Positions 17,160-33,747 are shown, numbered from the stretch's first letter. The stretch: 64,000 nucleotides of DNA from UBA2336 sp036787955 (GCA_036787955.1 DAIQOI010000005.1:121813-185812), one strand, 5' to 3'. Notes: generated from the letters alone by a model not told the origin. A program made the numbers and translations.

Positions 17160-18536
17160 TTAATACGATGCATCCCCTTCTGGTAAATCTTTTCTTGCAG
17201 ACCGTCTTGAAAACCAGCGGGAAAGCACCTTCCCGTAAAGCCATTCATTCAGCACTTTCTGGTAAATCTCAAAACTTGTGCCAACCACCGCTACCACAGC
17301 CAGCGCCCAGGTAATATCCAGTTTAAATGCAAACCAGTTAAAGAAGTATATCATGAGGAATGACAATAAAACAATTTCAGCGATTTGAATGGTAATGCTG
17401 ACAATGTCAAACCAGTCTTTCCGTTTTTCATCCCACTCAATCCACACAAAGAACATGATATTCAGAAAGCAGAGCATAACGGCAATTAAAATCTCCTGCC
17501 ATTCTGCCAGAACGTCAATGTAATCTTCATTCAGTATCATGGAAATAATATTGGCATGCACCACCACTCCGTACATGTCGGGGCGGGCTTTGCCGGCATA
17601 TTTCTTATTCAGGGGTGTAAAGAATTTATCGTCCCAGGAGGTATCGCGCAGATCTGAGCCTAAAAAACCAAACAATACGATTTTGTCTCTGAACATTTCT
17701 CCAACGAATTGGGTAGTATCAAGTGCCTGGTCCCAGTCCAACACAATGTATCTGCCTGCATAATTTGAAGCTCCGTGCCAGTCGACAATATTACCGCGGT
17801 AATTGATCACTTCACGATAATTATCCCGTGCCAGAAACCGGTTGGTCTTGACCGAGTCATAGAGCATTGCTATCATCACTGAAAAAGCCAGTTCGCGTTT
17901 TCCATTTACTTCCATCTTGGGATTGAAGGTCCGGCATGATTTAAGGTCTTCCTGGTGCGCTGCTTCGGTTTCCAGGTTAACAAAACCCTCATAAGCTCCC
18001 GGCATGAGGGCCCAGTAGGTGTGTTCAATTGAATCATACAGATCAATGTCGCCAAACTGTTTAATCAACTTTTGGGTTTGCTGAAGTTTATGCGCCATTA
18101 CAACCGATCCGCTTTCAGAGGCCTTTTGGATAGCATATGCAAAATACTGATTGCTGAGGGTATCGAAGGCCTGCGGGCACAGAATTGAATCGCCTGTCCA
18201 GTCGCAACTGAAAATAATGTCCAGCCCTATTACCCTGGGCCTGTGCTTGACAACATTGAGTATTTGCTGTGCTATCTCCCTTCTTGACAGGTATCCGATG
18301 TTCACTATCACCACATTTGTATCCATGGGCGGATCTTCACGAATCTGTGAGAAGGTAATATCGGTAAGCTCCATGTCGCTCAACGCCTGACCGAGCGGGT
18401 CAAATGCATCGAATATCTTGAGTTGTGTAAAGCCATATAAGCCAACGAGCACAACAAAAACAAATGTTGATGCCAGAACAGAGTGAAGCCAGAATTTGGG
18501 TTCGCGAAATATCCGTTTCTTTTTCGTAGGCGCCAT
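17160..18536 (-). CDS. CHASE2-domain membrane protein without an output domain
   Basis: The 458-residue protein has one N-terminal membrane segment (about 17-36), a large extracytoplasmic CHASE2 domain (about 40-340) and three C-terminal membrane segments (about 346-366, 375-402, 405-425), then a short basic tail. CHASE2 hallmarks include VIVNIGYLSRREIAQ, RVIGLDIIFS and DKIVLFGFLGSDLRDT with a GVVVHANIISMIL end. CHASE2 is known as a sensory domain of kinases and cyclases, but here no catalytic domain follows. The first gene of a three-gene operon with two FecR-like proteins, it may pass a signal through its partners. It diverges from the lipoprotein gene at 18600. Confidence 0.85.
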   Translation of the reverse strand: MAPTKKKRIFREPKFWLHSVLASTFVFVVLVGLYGFTQLKIFDAFDPLGQALSDMELTDITFSQIREDPPMDTNVVIVNIGYLSRREIAQQILNVVKHRPRVIGLDIIFSCDWTGDSILCPQAFDTLSNQYFAYAIQKASESGSVVMAHKLQQTQKLIKQFGDIDLYDSIEHTYWALMPGAYEGFVNLETEAAHQEDLKSCRTFNPKMEVNGKRELAFSVMIAMLYDSVKTNRFLARDNYREVINYRGNIVDWHGASNYAGRYIVLDWDQALDTTQFVGEMFRDKIVLFGFLGSDLRDTSWDDKFFTPLNKKYAGKARPDMYGVVVHANIISMILNEDYIDVLAEWQEILIAVMLCFLNIMFFVWIEWDEKRKDWFDIVSITIQIAEIVLLSFLMIYFFNWFAFKLDITWALAVVAVVGTSFEIYQKVLNEWLYGKVLSRWFSRRSARKDLPEGDASY

Positions 18537-18599
18537 GTAGAGGTTTTTTATTTAAGTAAATTTAGAAATTTGACAGGCAAAACACAGAGAATTTACTTC

Positions 18600-19802
18600 A
18601 TGACCCCCGAATTTAGCCATCTGAAAACAGCTTGTCAGTTGCTTAATGAAGCCCACAAAAAAAATCAGTCGCGATTTTTAACGCTCGCTTTATTGTATGT
18701 TTTATTTTGCCTGACGGGCTGCTCGGAAAAAAAAGCGCCTGAAAAGAATCCGATAAACAGTTATACTAACATTCAGTATGCCAAAGGTTTTGACATAAAA
18801 TATGCAGCCGATGGAAGTATTGAAGTTACTGTAAAAAAACCTTATCCGGGCGCAAAGGAACCCCTGGTATATTTGCTCGTTCCTGACTCTGTTCACCCTC
18901 CGGAAAACCCACACACTGCTATTATACCTATACCGGTTAAAAGAATTGTCTGCACCAGCACCACGCATATTCCGCTGCTGGATTATCTGGATCAAACAAA
19001 TGCATTGGTGGGATTTCCGGGACTTGATTATATCAGTTCGCCTGCTATGCGAAAACGTATTCAAAAAAAAGAAGTAACAGAACTGGGTGTTGACAAAAAC
19101 ATGGACCTGGAACGCCTGATAACGCTGAAGCCTGATATGGTGATGGCCTATTTGGTGGCCGCCGATTTTGGACAGTTCCGAAAGGTGGAAGAGTTGGGTA
19201 TTCCAGTGGTGATCAACGCAGAGTATCTGGAGCCACATCCGCTGGGGCGTGCTGAATGGATCAAATTCATGGCCTTGTTTTTTGGTCTTCGCCATAAGGC
19301 CGACTCCGTGTTTAGGCACATTGAGTCTGAATATGTTGTTACCCGGCAACTTGCCATGGGTGCTTCTTCCCGGCCTGTGGTAATGAGCGGCATCATGTAC
19401 CGCGATACCTGGTTTGCTCCGGGTGGTAAAAACCACGGTGCCCGATTGCTGGCCGATGCCGGCTGCACTTATGTATGGGAAGAAAACGATTCGGAAGAGA
19501 TTTTGGAATTAAGCTATGAAGCCATGCTGGAGAAGGCCCATCAATCCGATTTATGGATTGGTACCGGCAGCTTTCAGAGTCTGGAAGAAATGGCAAAAGC
19601 CGATGCCCGCTATACGCGGTTTAAACCTTTTGTCACTAAACAGGTGTATACCTACAATGCACGAATTGGCCCGACGGGCGGAAGTGAGTACCTGGAGCTT
19701 GGCTATCTAAGACCTGATATTATACTGAAAGACCTCGTTAAAATAGCACATCCCGAGCTGATGCCGGGGTATACACTCTATTTCCACGCCAGATTAAAAT
19801 AA
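18600..19802 (+). CDS. Substrate-binding lipoprotein of the BtuF/FepB type
   Basis: The 400-residue product carries a lipoprotein signal (FLTLALLYVLFCLTGC, lipidated Cys near residue 41) and a class III periplasmic-binding fold. The N-lobe has VKRIVCTSTTHIPLLDYL and the typical TELGVDKNMDLERLITLKPDMVMAY; the C-lobe has GRAEWIKFMALFFG and WFAPGGKNHGARLLADAG. Such proteins bind ferric siderophores, haem or cobalamin for an ABC importer. No permease, ATPase or TonB receptor lies nearby, so the ligand is open. The reading frame extends upstream, but the ATG at 18600 gives a normal signal. It converges on rpsJ. Confidence 0.85.
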   Translation: MTPEFSHLKTACQLLNEAHKKNQSRFLTLALLYVLFCLTGCSEKKAPEKNPINSYTNIQYAKGFDIKYAADGSIEVTVKKPYPGAKEPLVYLLVPDSVHPPENPHTAIIPIPVKRIVCTSTTHIPLLDYLDQTNALVGFPGLDYISSPAMRKRIQKKEVTELGVDKNMDLERLITLKPDMVMAYLVAADFGQFRKVEELGIPVVINAEYLEPHPLGRAEWIKFMALFFGLRHKADSVFRHIESEYVVTRQLAMGASSRPVVMSGIMYRDTWFAPGGKNHGARLLADAGCTYVWEENDSEEILELSYEAMLEKAHQSDLWIGTGSFQSLEEMAKADARYTRFKPFVTKQVYTYNARIGPTGGSEYLELGYLRPDIILKDLVKIAHPELMPGYTLYFHARLK

Positions 19803-19823
19803 AAAAGCCGGACATATCCGGCT
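19794..19823 (-). terminator. Terminator after rpsJ
   Basis: A 7-bp stem (AGCCGGA with TCCGGCT, 19806-19812 and 19817-19823, loop CATA) is followed on the minus strand by TTTTTATTTTAAT. It lies about 30 nt after the rpsJ stop and overlaps the stop codon of the convergent lipoprotein gene. Confidence 0.75.
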
Positions 19824-19852
19824 GCTTGTTGCAGGCACAGGCAAAACCTTAC

Positions 19853-20158
19853 CTACACCTTAATTTCTACATCCACCCCACTGGGCAACTCCAGTTTCAT
19901 CAGGGCATCCACGGTTTTAGCGCTGTTGGAGTAGATATCCACCAGTCGCTTGTACGTGCAAAGCTGAAACTGCTCGCGCGACTTTTTATTCACATGGGGT
20001 GAACGGAGGACCGTAAAAATTTCGCGCTCGGTAGGCAAGGGTATAGGACCACTTACCACGGCACCGGTTGCTTTTACAGCACGGACAATCTTCTCGGATG
20101 ATTTATCCACCAGATTGTGGTCGTACGACTTTAGTTTAATTCGGATTTTCTGATTCAT
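19853..20158 (-). CDS. rpsJ: 30S ribosomal protein S10
   Basis: S10 is a small-subunit head protein and also NusE, a partner in antitermination. The 101-residue sequence has the family signature: IRIKLKSYDHNLVD, a loop with SGPIPLPTERE and the C-terminal LPSGVDVEIKV. It follows fusA by 23 nt and is the last gene of the str operon here: a terminator follows instead of rplC. Confidence 0.98.
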   Translation of the reverse strand: MNQKIRIKLKSYDHNLVDKSSEKIVRAVKATGAVVSGPIPLPTEREIFTVLRSPHVNKKSREQFQLCTYKRLVDIYSNSAKTVDALMKLELPSGVDVEIKV

Positions 20159-20181
20159 AATCTAAACGTCTTTTAGATTGG

Positions 20182-22287
20182 TTATTTAGCGGCCACTGCC
20201 CCTTTCACTTCTTCAATTACCTTGTCGGCAAGGTTTTTAGGTACCGGTGCGTAGTGCGAGAAGGTGAGCGTTGCCGAAGCGCGGCCCGAAGTTATCGTAC
20301 GCAGATCGGTTACGTAACCAAAGAGCTCTTTCAGCGGCACATCTGCCTTGATTACCTGTGCACCTCCGCGGGTGTCCATACCTTTCAATAAACCTCTTCT
20401 TCTGTTCAGGTCGCCGGTTACCGCACCGGTAAATTCATCCGGAGTAAGCACTTCAACGCTCATGATGGGCTCGAGCAGCTGGGGGTTGCATTTTGCAGCA
20501 GCTTCTTTGAAGCCGATTCGCGCAGCCAGCTCGAACGATAACGAATCAGAGTCCACATCGTGGTACGAACCGTGAAACAACCTGACTTTCATGCCATCGA
20601 GCGGATAGCCCGCCAGCGGGCCATTGGCCATGGCCTGGGCAAAGCCCTTTTCAACAGCCGGAATAAATTCTTTCGGTATTACACCACCCACGATGTCATT
20701 GATAAACAGGAGTCCCTCTTTGCCGTCATCACGGGGTCCTATTTCAAAGACAATATCTGCAAACTTACCCCGACCACCGGTTTGTTTCTTATACACCTCT
20801 TTATGTTCAACGGTTGTTGTGAGGGCTTCTTTGTAGGCCACCTGCGGAGCGCCCTGGTTCACTTCCACTTTAAACTCCCTGCGCAGGCGGTCAATGATGA
20901 TTTCCAGGTGCAACTCACCCATTCCGCGAAGAATGGTTTGTCCGGTTTCCTGGTCAGTATGAACACGCAACGTAGGATCTTCTTCAACCAGTTTTGCGAT
21001 GGCCATGCCGAGGCGGTCCACATCAGCTTGTTTTTTCGGCTCAATGGCATAGCCTATTACAGGCTCGGGGAATACCATGGATTCAAGAACTACTTTGCGC
21101 TTCTCATCGCAAAGGGTATCTCCGGTTTTTATGTCTTTAAAACCAACCACAGCACCGATATCTCCGGCCATGAGCCGTTCAATCTGATTCTGTTTGTTGG
21201 CGTGCATCTGGAATACGCGCGATATCCGTTCTTTCTGGCCCGACCGGGTGTTGTATACATAAGACCCCGACTCCAGCACACCGGAATAGGCGCGGATGTA
21301 ACACAACCGGCCAACAAAGGGATCGGTGGCAATTTTAAATGCCAGGGCAACAAAAGGCTCTTTATCGTCAGGTCTTATTACAACTTCCTGATTGGTGTCC
21401 GGATCGGTACCTATGATGTTGTCTTTATCCAAAGGCGAGGGCAGCAACTCCATGACATAATCGAGCATGGTTTGTACGCCTTTGTTTTTAAAGGATGCAC
21501 CGCACAGCATCGGCACAATTTTCATGCTGATGGTAGCCTGCCGCAGCGCTTTCAGAATTTCGGCCTCGGTTATGGACTCTGGGTTTTCGAAATACTTTTC
21601 AATCAGGGTTTCGTCAACCTCGGCTACTGCTTCGAGCAACTTTTCGCGGTATTCTTTTGCATCTTCTTTCAGCTCATCGGGTATGGGCACTACTTCAAAG
21701 GTCATGCCTTTATCGTGCTCATTCCAAATGATTCCCCGGTTATTTACCAGGTCAACTACCCCTCTGAAATTATCTTCGGTGCCTATGGGCAATTGAAGGG
21801 GAACTGCTTTGGAGCCAAGCTTTTCCTTTACCTGCTTGCAAACGTTGAGGAAGTCAGCACCGGCACGGTCCATTTTGTTTACAAAGCCGATACGAGGCAC
21901 CTTATAATTATCGGCAAGCCGCCAGTTGGTTTCAGACTGGGGCTCTACGCCATCCACGGCGCTGAACAAAAACACCAACCCATCGAGTACGCGCAAAGAA
22001 CGATTCACCTCCACGGTAAAGTCTACGTGACCTGGTGTATCAATAATGTTTACATGGTATTTATTGCCCCGGTAATTCCAGTAAACAGTTGTGGCGGCTG
22101 AAGTAATGGTAATACCGCGCTCCTGTTCCTGTTCCATCCAGTCCATCGTAGCGGTGCCTTCATGAACTTCACCGATTTTATAGTTCACTCCGGCATAGTA
22201 GAGGATGCGTTCGGTTGTAGTGGTTTTACCTGCGTCAATGTGCGCAGCGATTCCTATATTCCGCGTAAAACGTAAATCACGTGCCAT
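20182..22287 (-). CDS. fusA: Elongation factor G
   Basis: EF-G is the GTPase that drives ribosomal translocation. The 701-residue product has G1 AHIDAGKTT (about 16-24), G2 GITITSAATT, G3 DTPGHVDF and G4 NKMDRAGAD, followed by domain IV with GGRGKFADI and HGSYHDVDS. Length and motifs fit a full canonical EF-G rather than the EF-G2 branch, as does its place between rpsG and rpsJ. Confidence 0.98.
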   Translation of the reverse strand: MARDLRFTRNIGIAAHIDAGKTTTTERILYYAGVNYKIGEVHEGTATMDWMEQEQERGITITSAATTVYWNYRGNKYHVNIIDTPGHVDFTVEVNRSLRVLDGLVFLFSAVDGVEPQSETNWRLADNYKVPRIGFVNKMDRAGADFLNVCKQVKEKLGSKAVPLQLPIGTEDNFRGVVDLVNNRGIIWNEHDKGMTFEVVPIPDELKEDAKEYREKLLEAVAEVDETLIEKYFENPESITEAEILKALRQATISMKIVPMLCGASFKNKGVQTMLDYVMELLPSPLDKDNIIGTDPDTNQEVVIRPDDKEPFVALAFKIATDPFVGRLCYIRAYSGVLESGSYVYNTRSGQKERISRVFQMHANKQNQIERLMAGDIGAVVGFKDIKTGDTLCDEKRKVVLESMVFPEPVIGYAIEPKKQADVDRLGMAIAKLVEEDPTLRVHTDQETGQTILRGMGELHLEIIIDRLRREFKVEVNQGAPQVAYKEALTTTVEHKEVYKKQTGGRGKFADIVFEIGPRDDGKEGLLFINDIVGGVIPKEFIPAVEKGFAQAMANGPLAGYPLDGMKVRLFHGSYHDVDSDSLSFELAARIGFKEAAAKCNPQLLEPIMSVEVLTPDEFTGAVTGDLNRRRGLLKGMDTRGGAQVIKADVPLKELFGYVTDLRTITSGRASATLTFSHYAPVPKNLADKVIEEVKGAVAAK

Positions 22288-22305
22288 GCGCTCTATTAAA
22301 AATTA

Positions 22306-22773
22306 TCAGAAACGGAAATGAGAAAATGCTTTATTAGCCTCGGCCATACGGTGTGTGTCGTCTTTCTTTTTGATAGCGGCTCCTTCGCCTTTGGCCGCAG
22401 CAATAATTTCACCGGCCAGCTTGTCCATCATGGTTTTTTCATTGCGCTGGCGAGCATAGTCAATTAACCATTTAATGCTCAGGTTAATTCTTCGCTCCGG
22501 CCGTATCTCAACGGGCACCTGGAAGGTGGCACCGCCCACCCTGCGACTTTTTACCTCTACTGATGGCATCACGTTGTTCATGGCGCGCTTCCACACCTCG
22601 ATGCCGTTTTCGCCTGACTTCTTTTCCACAATGTCAATGGCATTGTAGAATATTTTATAGGCAAGGCTTTTCTTTCCGCGCTCCATCAGATAATTGACAA
22701 ACTTGGTTACCAGCGGATCCTGAAACTTGGGATCAGCAGGCAAGTATCTCTTTTTAGGTTTTGACTTTCTCAT
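22306..22773 (-). CDS. rpsG: 30S ribosomal protein S7
   Basis: S7 nucleates assembly of the 30S head. The 155-residue protein starts with MRKSKPKKRYLPADPKF and contains the RRVGGATFQVPVEI loop and the C-terminal HRMAEANKAFSHFRF. It lies 5 nt after rpsL and 18 nt before fusA in the str operon. Confidence 0.98.
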   Translation of the reverse strand: MRKSKPKKRYLPADPKFQDPLVTKFVNYLMERGKKSLAYKIFYNAIDIVEKKSGENGIEVWKRAMNNVMPSVEVKSRRVGGATFQVPVEIRPERRINLSIKWLIDYARQRNEKTMMDKLAGEIIAAAKGEGAAIKKKDDTHRMAEANKAFSHFRF

Positions 22774-22778
22774 GGCAA

Positions 22779-23189
22779 TTATTTTTTAGCTGCGGCTTTT
22801 CCGGCTGGGGCTGCACCGGCTTTAGGACGTTTTGCCCCATACTTGGATCGTCCCTGAAGACGTCCGTTTACGCCCGCTGTATCCAGGGCACCACGAATTA
22901 TATGATACCGTACACCGGGAAGATCTTTCACCCGACCTCCACGGATTAACACAATGGAGTGCTCCTGAAGGTTATGTCCTTCTCCCGGAATATAAGCATT
23001 GACTTCTTTTTGATTGGTTAAGCGCACCCGTGCTACTTTGCGCATTGCTGAGTTTGGTTTTTTGGGGGTGGTGGTATATACCCGGGTGCATACGCCCCTG
23101 CGCTGCGGGCAGGCATCCAGCGAGGGCGACTTGGACTTGGAAGTCAGTTTCTTTCTTCCCTTCCGTACAAGCTGTTGAATCGTTGGCAT
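22779..23189 (-). CDS. rpsL: 30S ribosomal protein S12
   Basis: S12 sits at the decoding centre. The 136-residue sequence has PTIQQLVRKGR at the start, TTTPKKPNSAMRKVARV (with the Lys at the streptomycin-sensitive position) and GGRVKDLPGVRYH with the second streptomycin-site Lys, so the visible residues are wild-type-like. The tail carries an Ala/Gly/Lys extension (AGAAPAGKAAAKK). It is the first gene of the str operon, driven by a well-matched promoter at 23234-23264. Confidence 0.98.
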   Translation of the reverse strand: MPTIQQLVRKGRKKLTSKSKSPSLDACPQRRGVCTRVYTTTPKKPNSAMRKVARVRLTNQKEVNAYIPGEGHNLQEHSIVLIRGGRVKDLPGVRYHIIRGALDTAGVNGRLQGRSKYGAKRPKAGAAPAGKAAAKK

Positions 23190-23233
23190 TGATTACGGTT
23201 TACAGTTTTTTGGTAGCCTTTTTTTTGGGACTG

Positions 23234-23264
23234 CAAAGGTATCATAAAGAAAGAAAGGATACAA
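23234..23264 (-). promoter_or_regulatory. Promoter of the rpsL-rpsG-fusA-rpsJ operon
   Basis: On the minus strand the -7 box TACCTTTG (23234-23241) and a -33 TTG (23262-23264) are separated by 20 nt, an exact fit to the Bacteroidota consensus. The -33 box lies inside the foot of the terminator hairpin of the rpoBC operon. The sequence after the -7 box, GCAGTCC, is also found at the tRNA-Trp promoter. Confidence 0.75.
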
Positions 23265-23290
23265 AAACCCGTTGTAAAGTTTTTGTATCC
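23246..23290 (-). terminator. Terminator of the rplK-rpoBC-DUF3467 operon
   Basis: A perfect 12-bp stem (23257-23268 with 23279-23290, GGATACAAAAAC pairing with GTTTTTGTATCC) and a 10-nt loop is followed on the minus strand by TTTCTTTCTTT. It lies 37 nt after the DUF3467 gene. Confidence 0.82.
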
Positions 23291-23327
23291 GTGCAATCTT
23301 GTGAAAACCCCCGGATTTGGCGGTTTT

Positions 23328-23657
23328 TCAGGCTTCGCCTACGGCCCCGCCAAAATTCATCGGGAAGCCCGGCATATCGTTGGTTTGGTTAATGGGGCCA
23401 AACGTGCGCTCGTATTTTTCAATATTATCCTGCAGGGCAGCCAGCAGCCTTCGGGCATGCTCGGGCGTAATAATGATACGCGCCTTTACTCTGGCCTTGG
23501 GAACCCCGGGCATCAGCCGGATAAAATCGATGACAAATTCGCTGTTGGAATGGGCAATCATTGCCAGGTTGGAATAAATGCCCTCAGCTATGTCTTCAGT
23601 CAGTTCAATATTTATCTGGTTCTGAACCGGCTTTTCTTTGTTTTTATCCTCTGCCAT
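23328..23657 (-). CDS. DUF3467 family protein, downstream of rpoC
   Basis: The 109-residue protein matches the DUF3467 pattern as I know it: a charged start, INIELTEDIAEGIYSNLAMIAHSNSEFVIDF, then MPGVPKARVKARIIITPEHARRLLAAL and a Gly/Pro-rich tail. Family members follow rpoC in many Bacteroidota and have no established function. It is 3 nt from the rpoC stop and precedes the terminator, so it is made together with RNA polymerase. A link to transcription is suggested by position only. Confidence 0.85.
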   Translation of the reverse strand: MAEDKNKEKPVQNQINIELTEDIAEGIYSNLAMIAHSNSEFVIDFIRLMPGVPKARVKARIIITPEHARRLLAALQDNIEKYERTFGPINQTNDMPGFPMNFGGAVGEA

Positions 23658-23660
23658 ATT

Positions 23661-27983
<4,323 letters not shown>

Positions 27984-28025
27984 GTTGTGTTGTTTGAGGT
28001 ATGAAAACTCGTTTTCCGTTTATGT

Positions 28026-31895
<3,870 letters not shown>

Positions 31896-31949
31896 GGCGA
31901 TACGTAATTTAAGTGAACCAGATGGGATGATGTATTTTTAAATATACAA

Positions 31950-32008
31950 ACGGAAATAGACCTTGCTCCCATCCTTAAGCAAAAGATGAGGAGCGAGGTC
32001 TGTTCCGT
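31950..32008 (-). promoter_or_regulatory. Long hairpin between rplL and rpoB
   Basis: An imperfect inverted repeat spans 59 nt: ACGGAA (31950-31955) pairs with TTCCGT (32003-32008), then AGACCTTGCTCCCATC (31958-31973) pairs with GATGAGGAGCGAGGTCT (31985-32001) apart from one bulge and one wobble. The loop is 11 nt. The minus-strand sequence after it is A/T rich (TTGTATATTT). It resembles the attenuator/RNase III region known between rplL and rpoB in Escherichia coli in position, not in sequence. Confidence 0.6.
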
Positions 32009-32045
32009 GCAGCGAGGTGAAGCCCAAAGTAAGAACCTGCCGTGA

Positions 32046-32426
32046 TTACTTCAGTTCCACTTCGGCTCCGGCCTCTACAAGTTGCTTTTTCAGGTTTTCG
32101 GCTTCGTCTTTCGGTAAACCTTCCTTGATGGTTTTGGGAGCGCCATCAACTACGTCTTTGGCCTCTTTCAGGCCTAAACCGGTAAGTTCTTTTACCAGTT
32201 TTACAATCTGCAGTTTGTTGGGCCCGGGCGATTTGAGTACCACATCAAAGTTGGTTTTTTCAGCGGCAGGTGCAGCAGCTCCGCCACCTGCAGCAGGTCC
32301 GGCTACTGCAACGGCCGCAGCGGCCGGCTCAATGCCGTAGGTTTCTTTCAGGTAAGCAGCCAGTTCGTTTACTTCTTTAACGGTGAGTTCAACGAGTTGA
32401 TCTCCTAATGATTTAATGTCAGCCAT
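32046..32426 (-). CDS. rplL: 50S ribosomal protein L7/L12
   Basis: L7/L12 is the flexible stalk protein that recruits translation factors. The 126-residue product has an N-terminal dimerisation helix (LVELTVKEVNELAAYLKE), an Ala/Gly/Pro hinge (about 35-55) and the C-terminal factor-binding domain with NKLQIVKLVKELTGLGLKEA. It lies 33 nt after rplJ. Confidence 0.98.
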   Translation of the reverse strand: MADIKSLGDQLVELTVKEVNELAAYLKETYGIEPAAAAVAVAGPAAGGGAAAPAAEKTNFDVVLKSPGPNKLQIVKLVKELTGLGLKEAKDVVDGAPKTIKEGLPKDEAENLKKQLVEAGAEVELK

Positions 32427-32459
32427 GAGTAATGAAATTTAAATGATTGTACAATCGGT

Positions 32460-32993
32460 TTAGTTGTTGTTGCGTTCTTCCAATGCTTTAACCAACCCGG
32501 CAATTTTGTGTTTGCCGCTAAGCAGCGCAGAGAGCACATTCTTTGCGGGCGATTGAAGCAGTGTTACGATTTCGCCAATAAGCTCCTGCTTGCTCTTCAG
32601 TTCAGCAAGCGTATTGAGCTGGTCATCTCCGATAAAAAACTCGGAGTCAATCGAGGCAGCTTTGAGTACCGGTTTGCCCTCCAGCTTCTGACGGAATTCC
32701 TTAATTACCCGTGCAGGTGCATTGCCTGCTTCTTTGGAAAAGATAATTCCTGAGAAGCCGTGCAGCACCTGAAACAGGGGGCTGTAGTCTACATCTTTTC
32801 TGCGTTCCAATGCTTTGCGGATAAGTGTGTTTTTATACACTCCGTATTCCACTCCAGCCTTGAAACACAACCGGCGGAAGCCGTTTACCTGTTCAACGGT
32901 AAGGCCACCGGCATCAGTAATGTAGAAGTGCTGGTGTTCAGCAAACTTCTTCTCCAACTCCTCGATAATCTGTGCCTTTTCTTCTCTGGTCAT
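32460..32993 (-). CDS. rplJ: 50S ribosomal protein L10
   Basis: L10 anchors the L7/L12 stalk to 23S rRNA. The 177-residue sequence has the family start (TREEKAQIIEELEKKF), GGLTVEQVNGFRRLC and KNTLIRKALE, and a helical C-terminus that binds L12 dimers. Only 11 nt separate it from rplA, which leaves no room for a classical L10-binding leader in the intergenic space. Confidence 0.97.
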   Translation of the reverse strand: MTREEKAQIIEELEKKFAEHQHFYITDAGGLTVEQVNGFRRLCFKAGVEYGVYKNTLIRKALERRKDVDYSPLFQVLHGFSGIIFSKEAGNAPARVIKEFRQKLEGKPVLKAASIDSEFFIGDDQLNTLAELKSKQELIGEIVTLLQSPAKNVLSALLSGKHKIAGLVKALEERNNN

Positions 32994-33004
32994 GTTCGGA
33001 TTTT

Positions 33005-33706
33005 TTAAATACCCGTAATTGAGTTGGTGTCAATCCGAATACCCGGGCTCATCGTAGTCGAGATACTGATACTTTTAAAGTACGTACCTTTGGCCGATGC
33101 GGGCTTCAGTTTGGCAATGGTCTGAATCATTTCCATGGCATTTTCCCTGATTTTTTCAGGGGGGAAGGAAGCTTTCCCGATGCTGGTATGGATGATTCCG
33201 GCCTTATCAATTTTAAAGTCGATTTTGCCGGCTTTTACTTCTTTTACGGCTTTACCGACTTCGAGCGTAACAGTTCCTGATTTGGGGTTCGGCATCAAAC
33301 CGCGGGGGCCCAGCACTTTACCCAGCTTACCTACCTTGGCCATCACCGTGGGGGTGCAGATGATCACATCCACATCTGTCCAGCCGCTTTCAATTTTCTG
33401 AATATATTCGTCCAGTCCTACATAATCAGCTCCGGCCTCTTTTGCCTCTTTTTCCTTATCGGGTGTGCATAGTACCAGCACGCGAACCGTTTTGCCTACA
33501 CCATGAGGCAGCGTAACCACACCGCGTACCATCTGATCGGATTTTTTCGGATCCACTCCCAGCCGCACGTCCAGGTCAACCGAGGCATCAAACTTGGTGA
33601 ATGTTATATCCTTCAGCATGTTTGCCGCCTCATCGAGCGTGTACGATTTGGTTAAATCGTACTTGCTCATCACTGCTTTTCTGTTTTTGGTTATTCTGCG
33701 TGGCAT
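33005..33706 (-). CDS. rplA: 50S ribosomal protein L1
   Basis: L1 forms the mobile stalk near the ribosomal E site. The 233-residue product has DLDVRLGVDPKKSDQMVRG, the GPRGLMPNPKSGTVT signature and a C-terminal GTYFKSISISTTMSPGI. It follows rplK by 41 nt. Confidence 0.98.
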   Translation of the reverse strand: MPRRITKNRKAVMSKYDLTKSYTLDEAANMLKDITFTKFDASVDLDVRLGVDPKKSDQMVRGVVTLPHGVGKTVRVLVLCTPDKEKEAKEAGADYVGLDEYIQKIESGWTDVDVIICTPTVMAKVGKLGKVLGPRGLMPNPKSGTVTLEVGKAVKEVKAGKIDFKIDKAGIIHTSIGKASFPPEKIRENAMEMIQTIAKLKPASAKGTYFKSISISTTMSPGIRIDTNSITGI

Positions 33707-33747
33707 AATTCAAATACTGTTCGGGTATTCAGTTAAAATTCTTTGGC

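Noticed and set aside
20560..22101. Long plus-strand open frame of 513 codons opposite fusA
   Set aside because: It lies fully antisense to an intact EF-G gene with perfect family motifs; the translated sequence shows no family features. It is a shadow of high-bias coding sequence.
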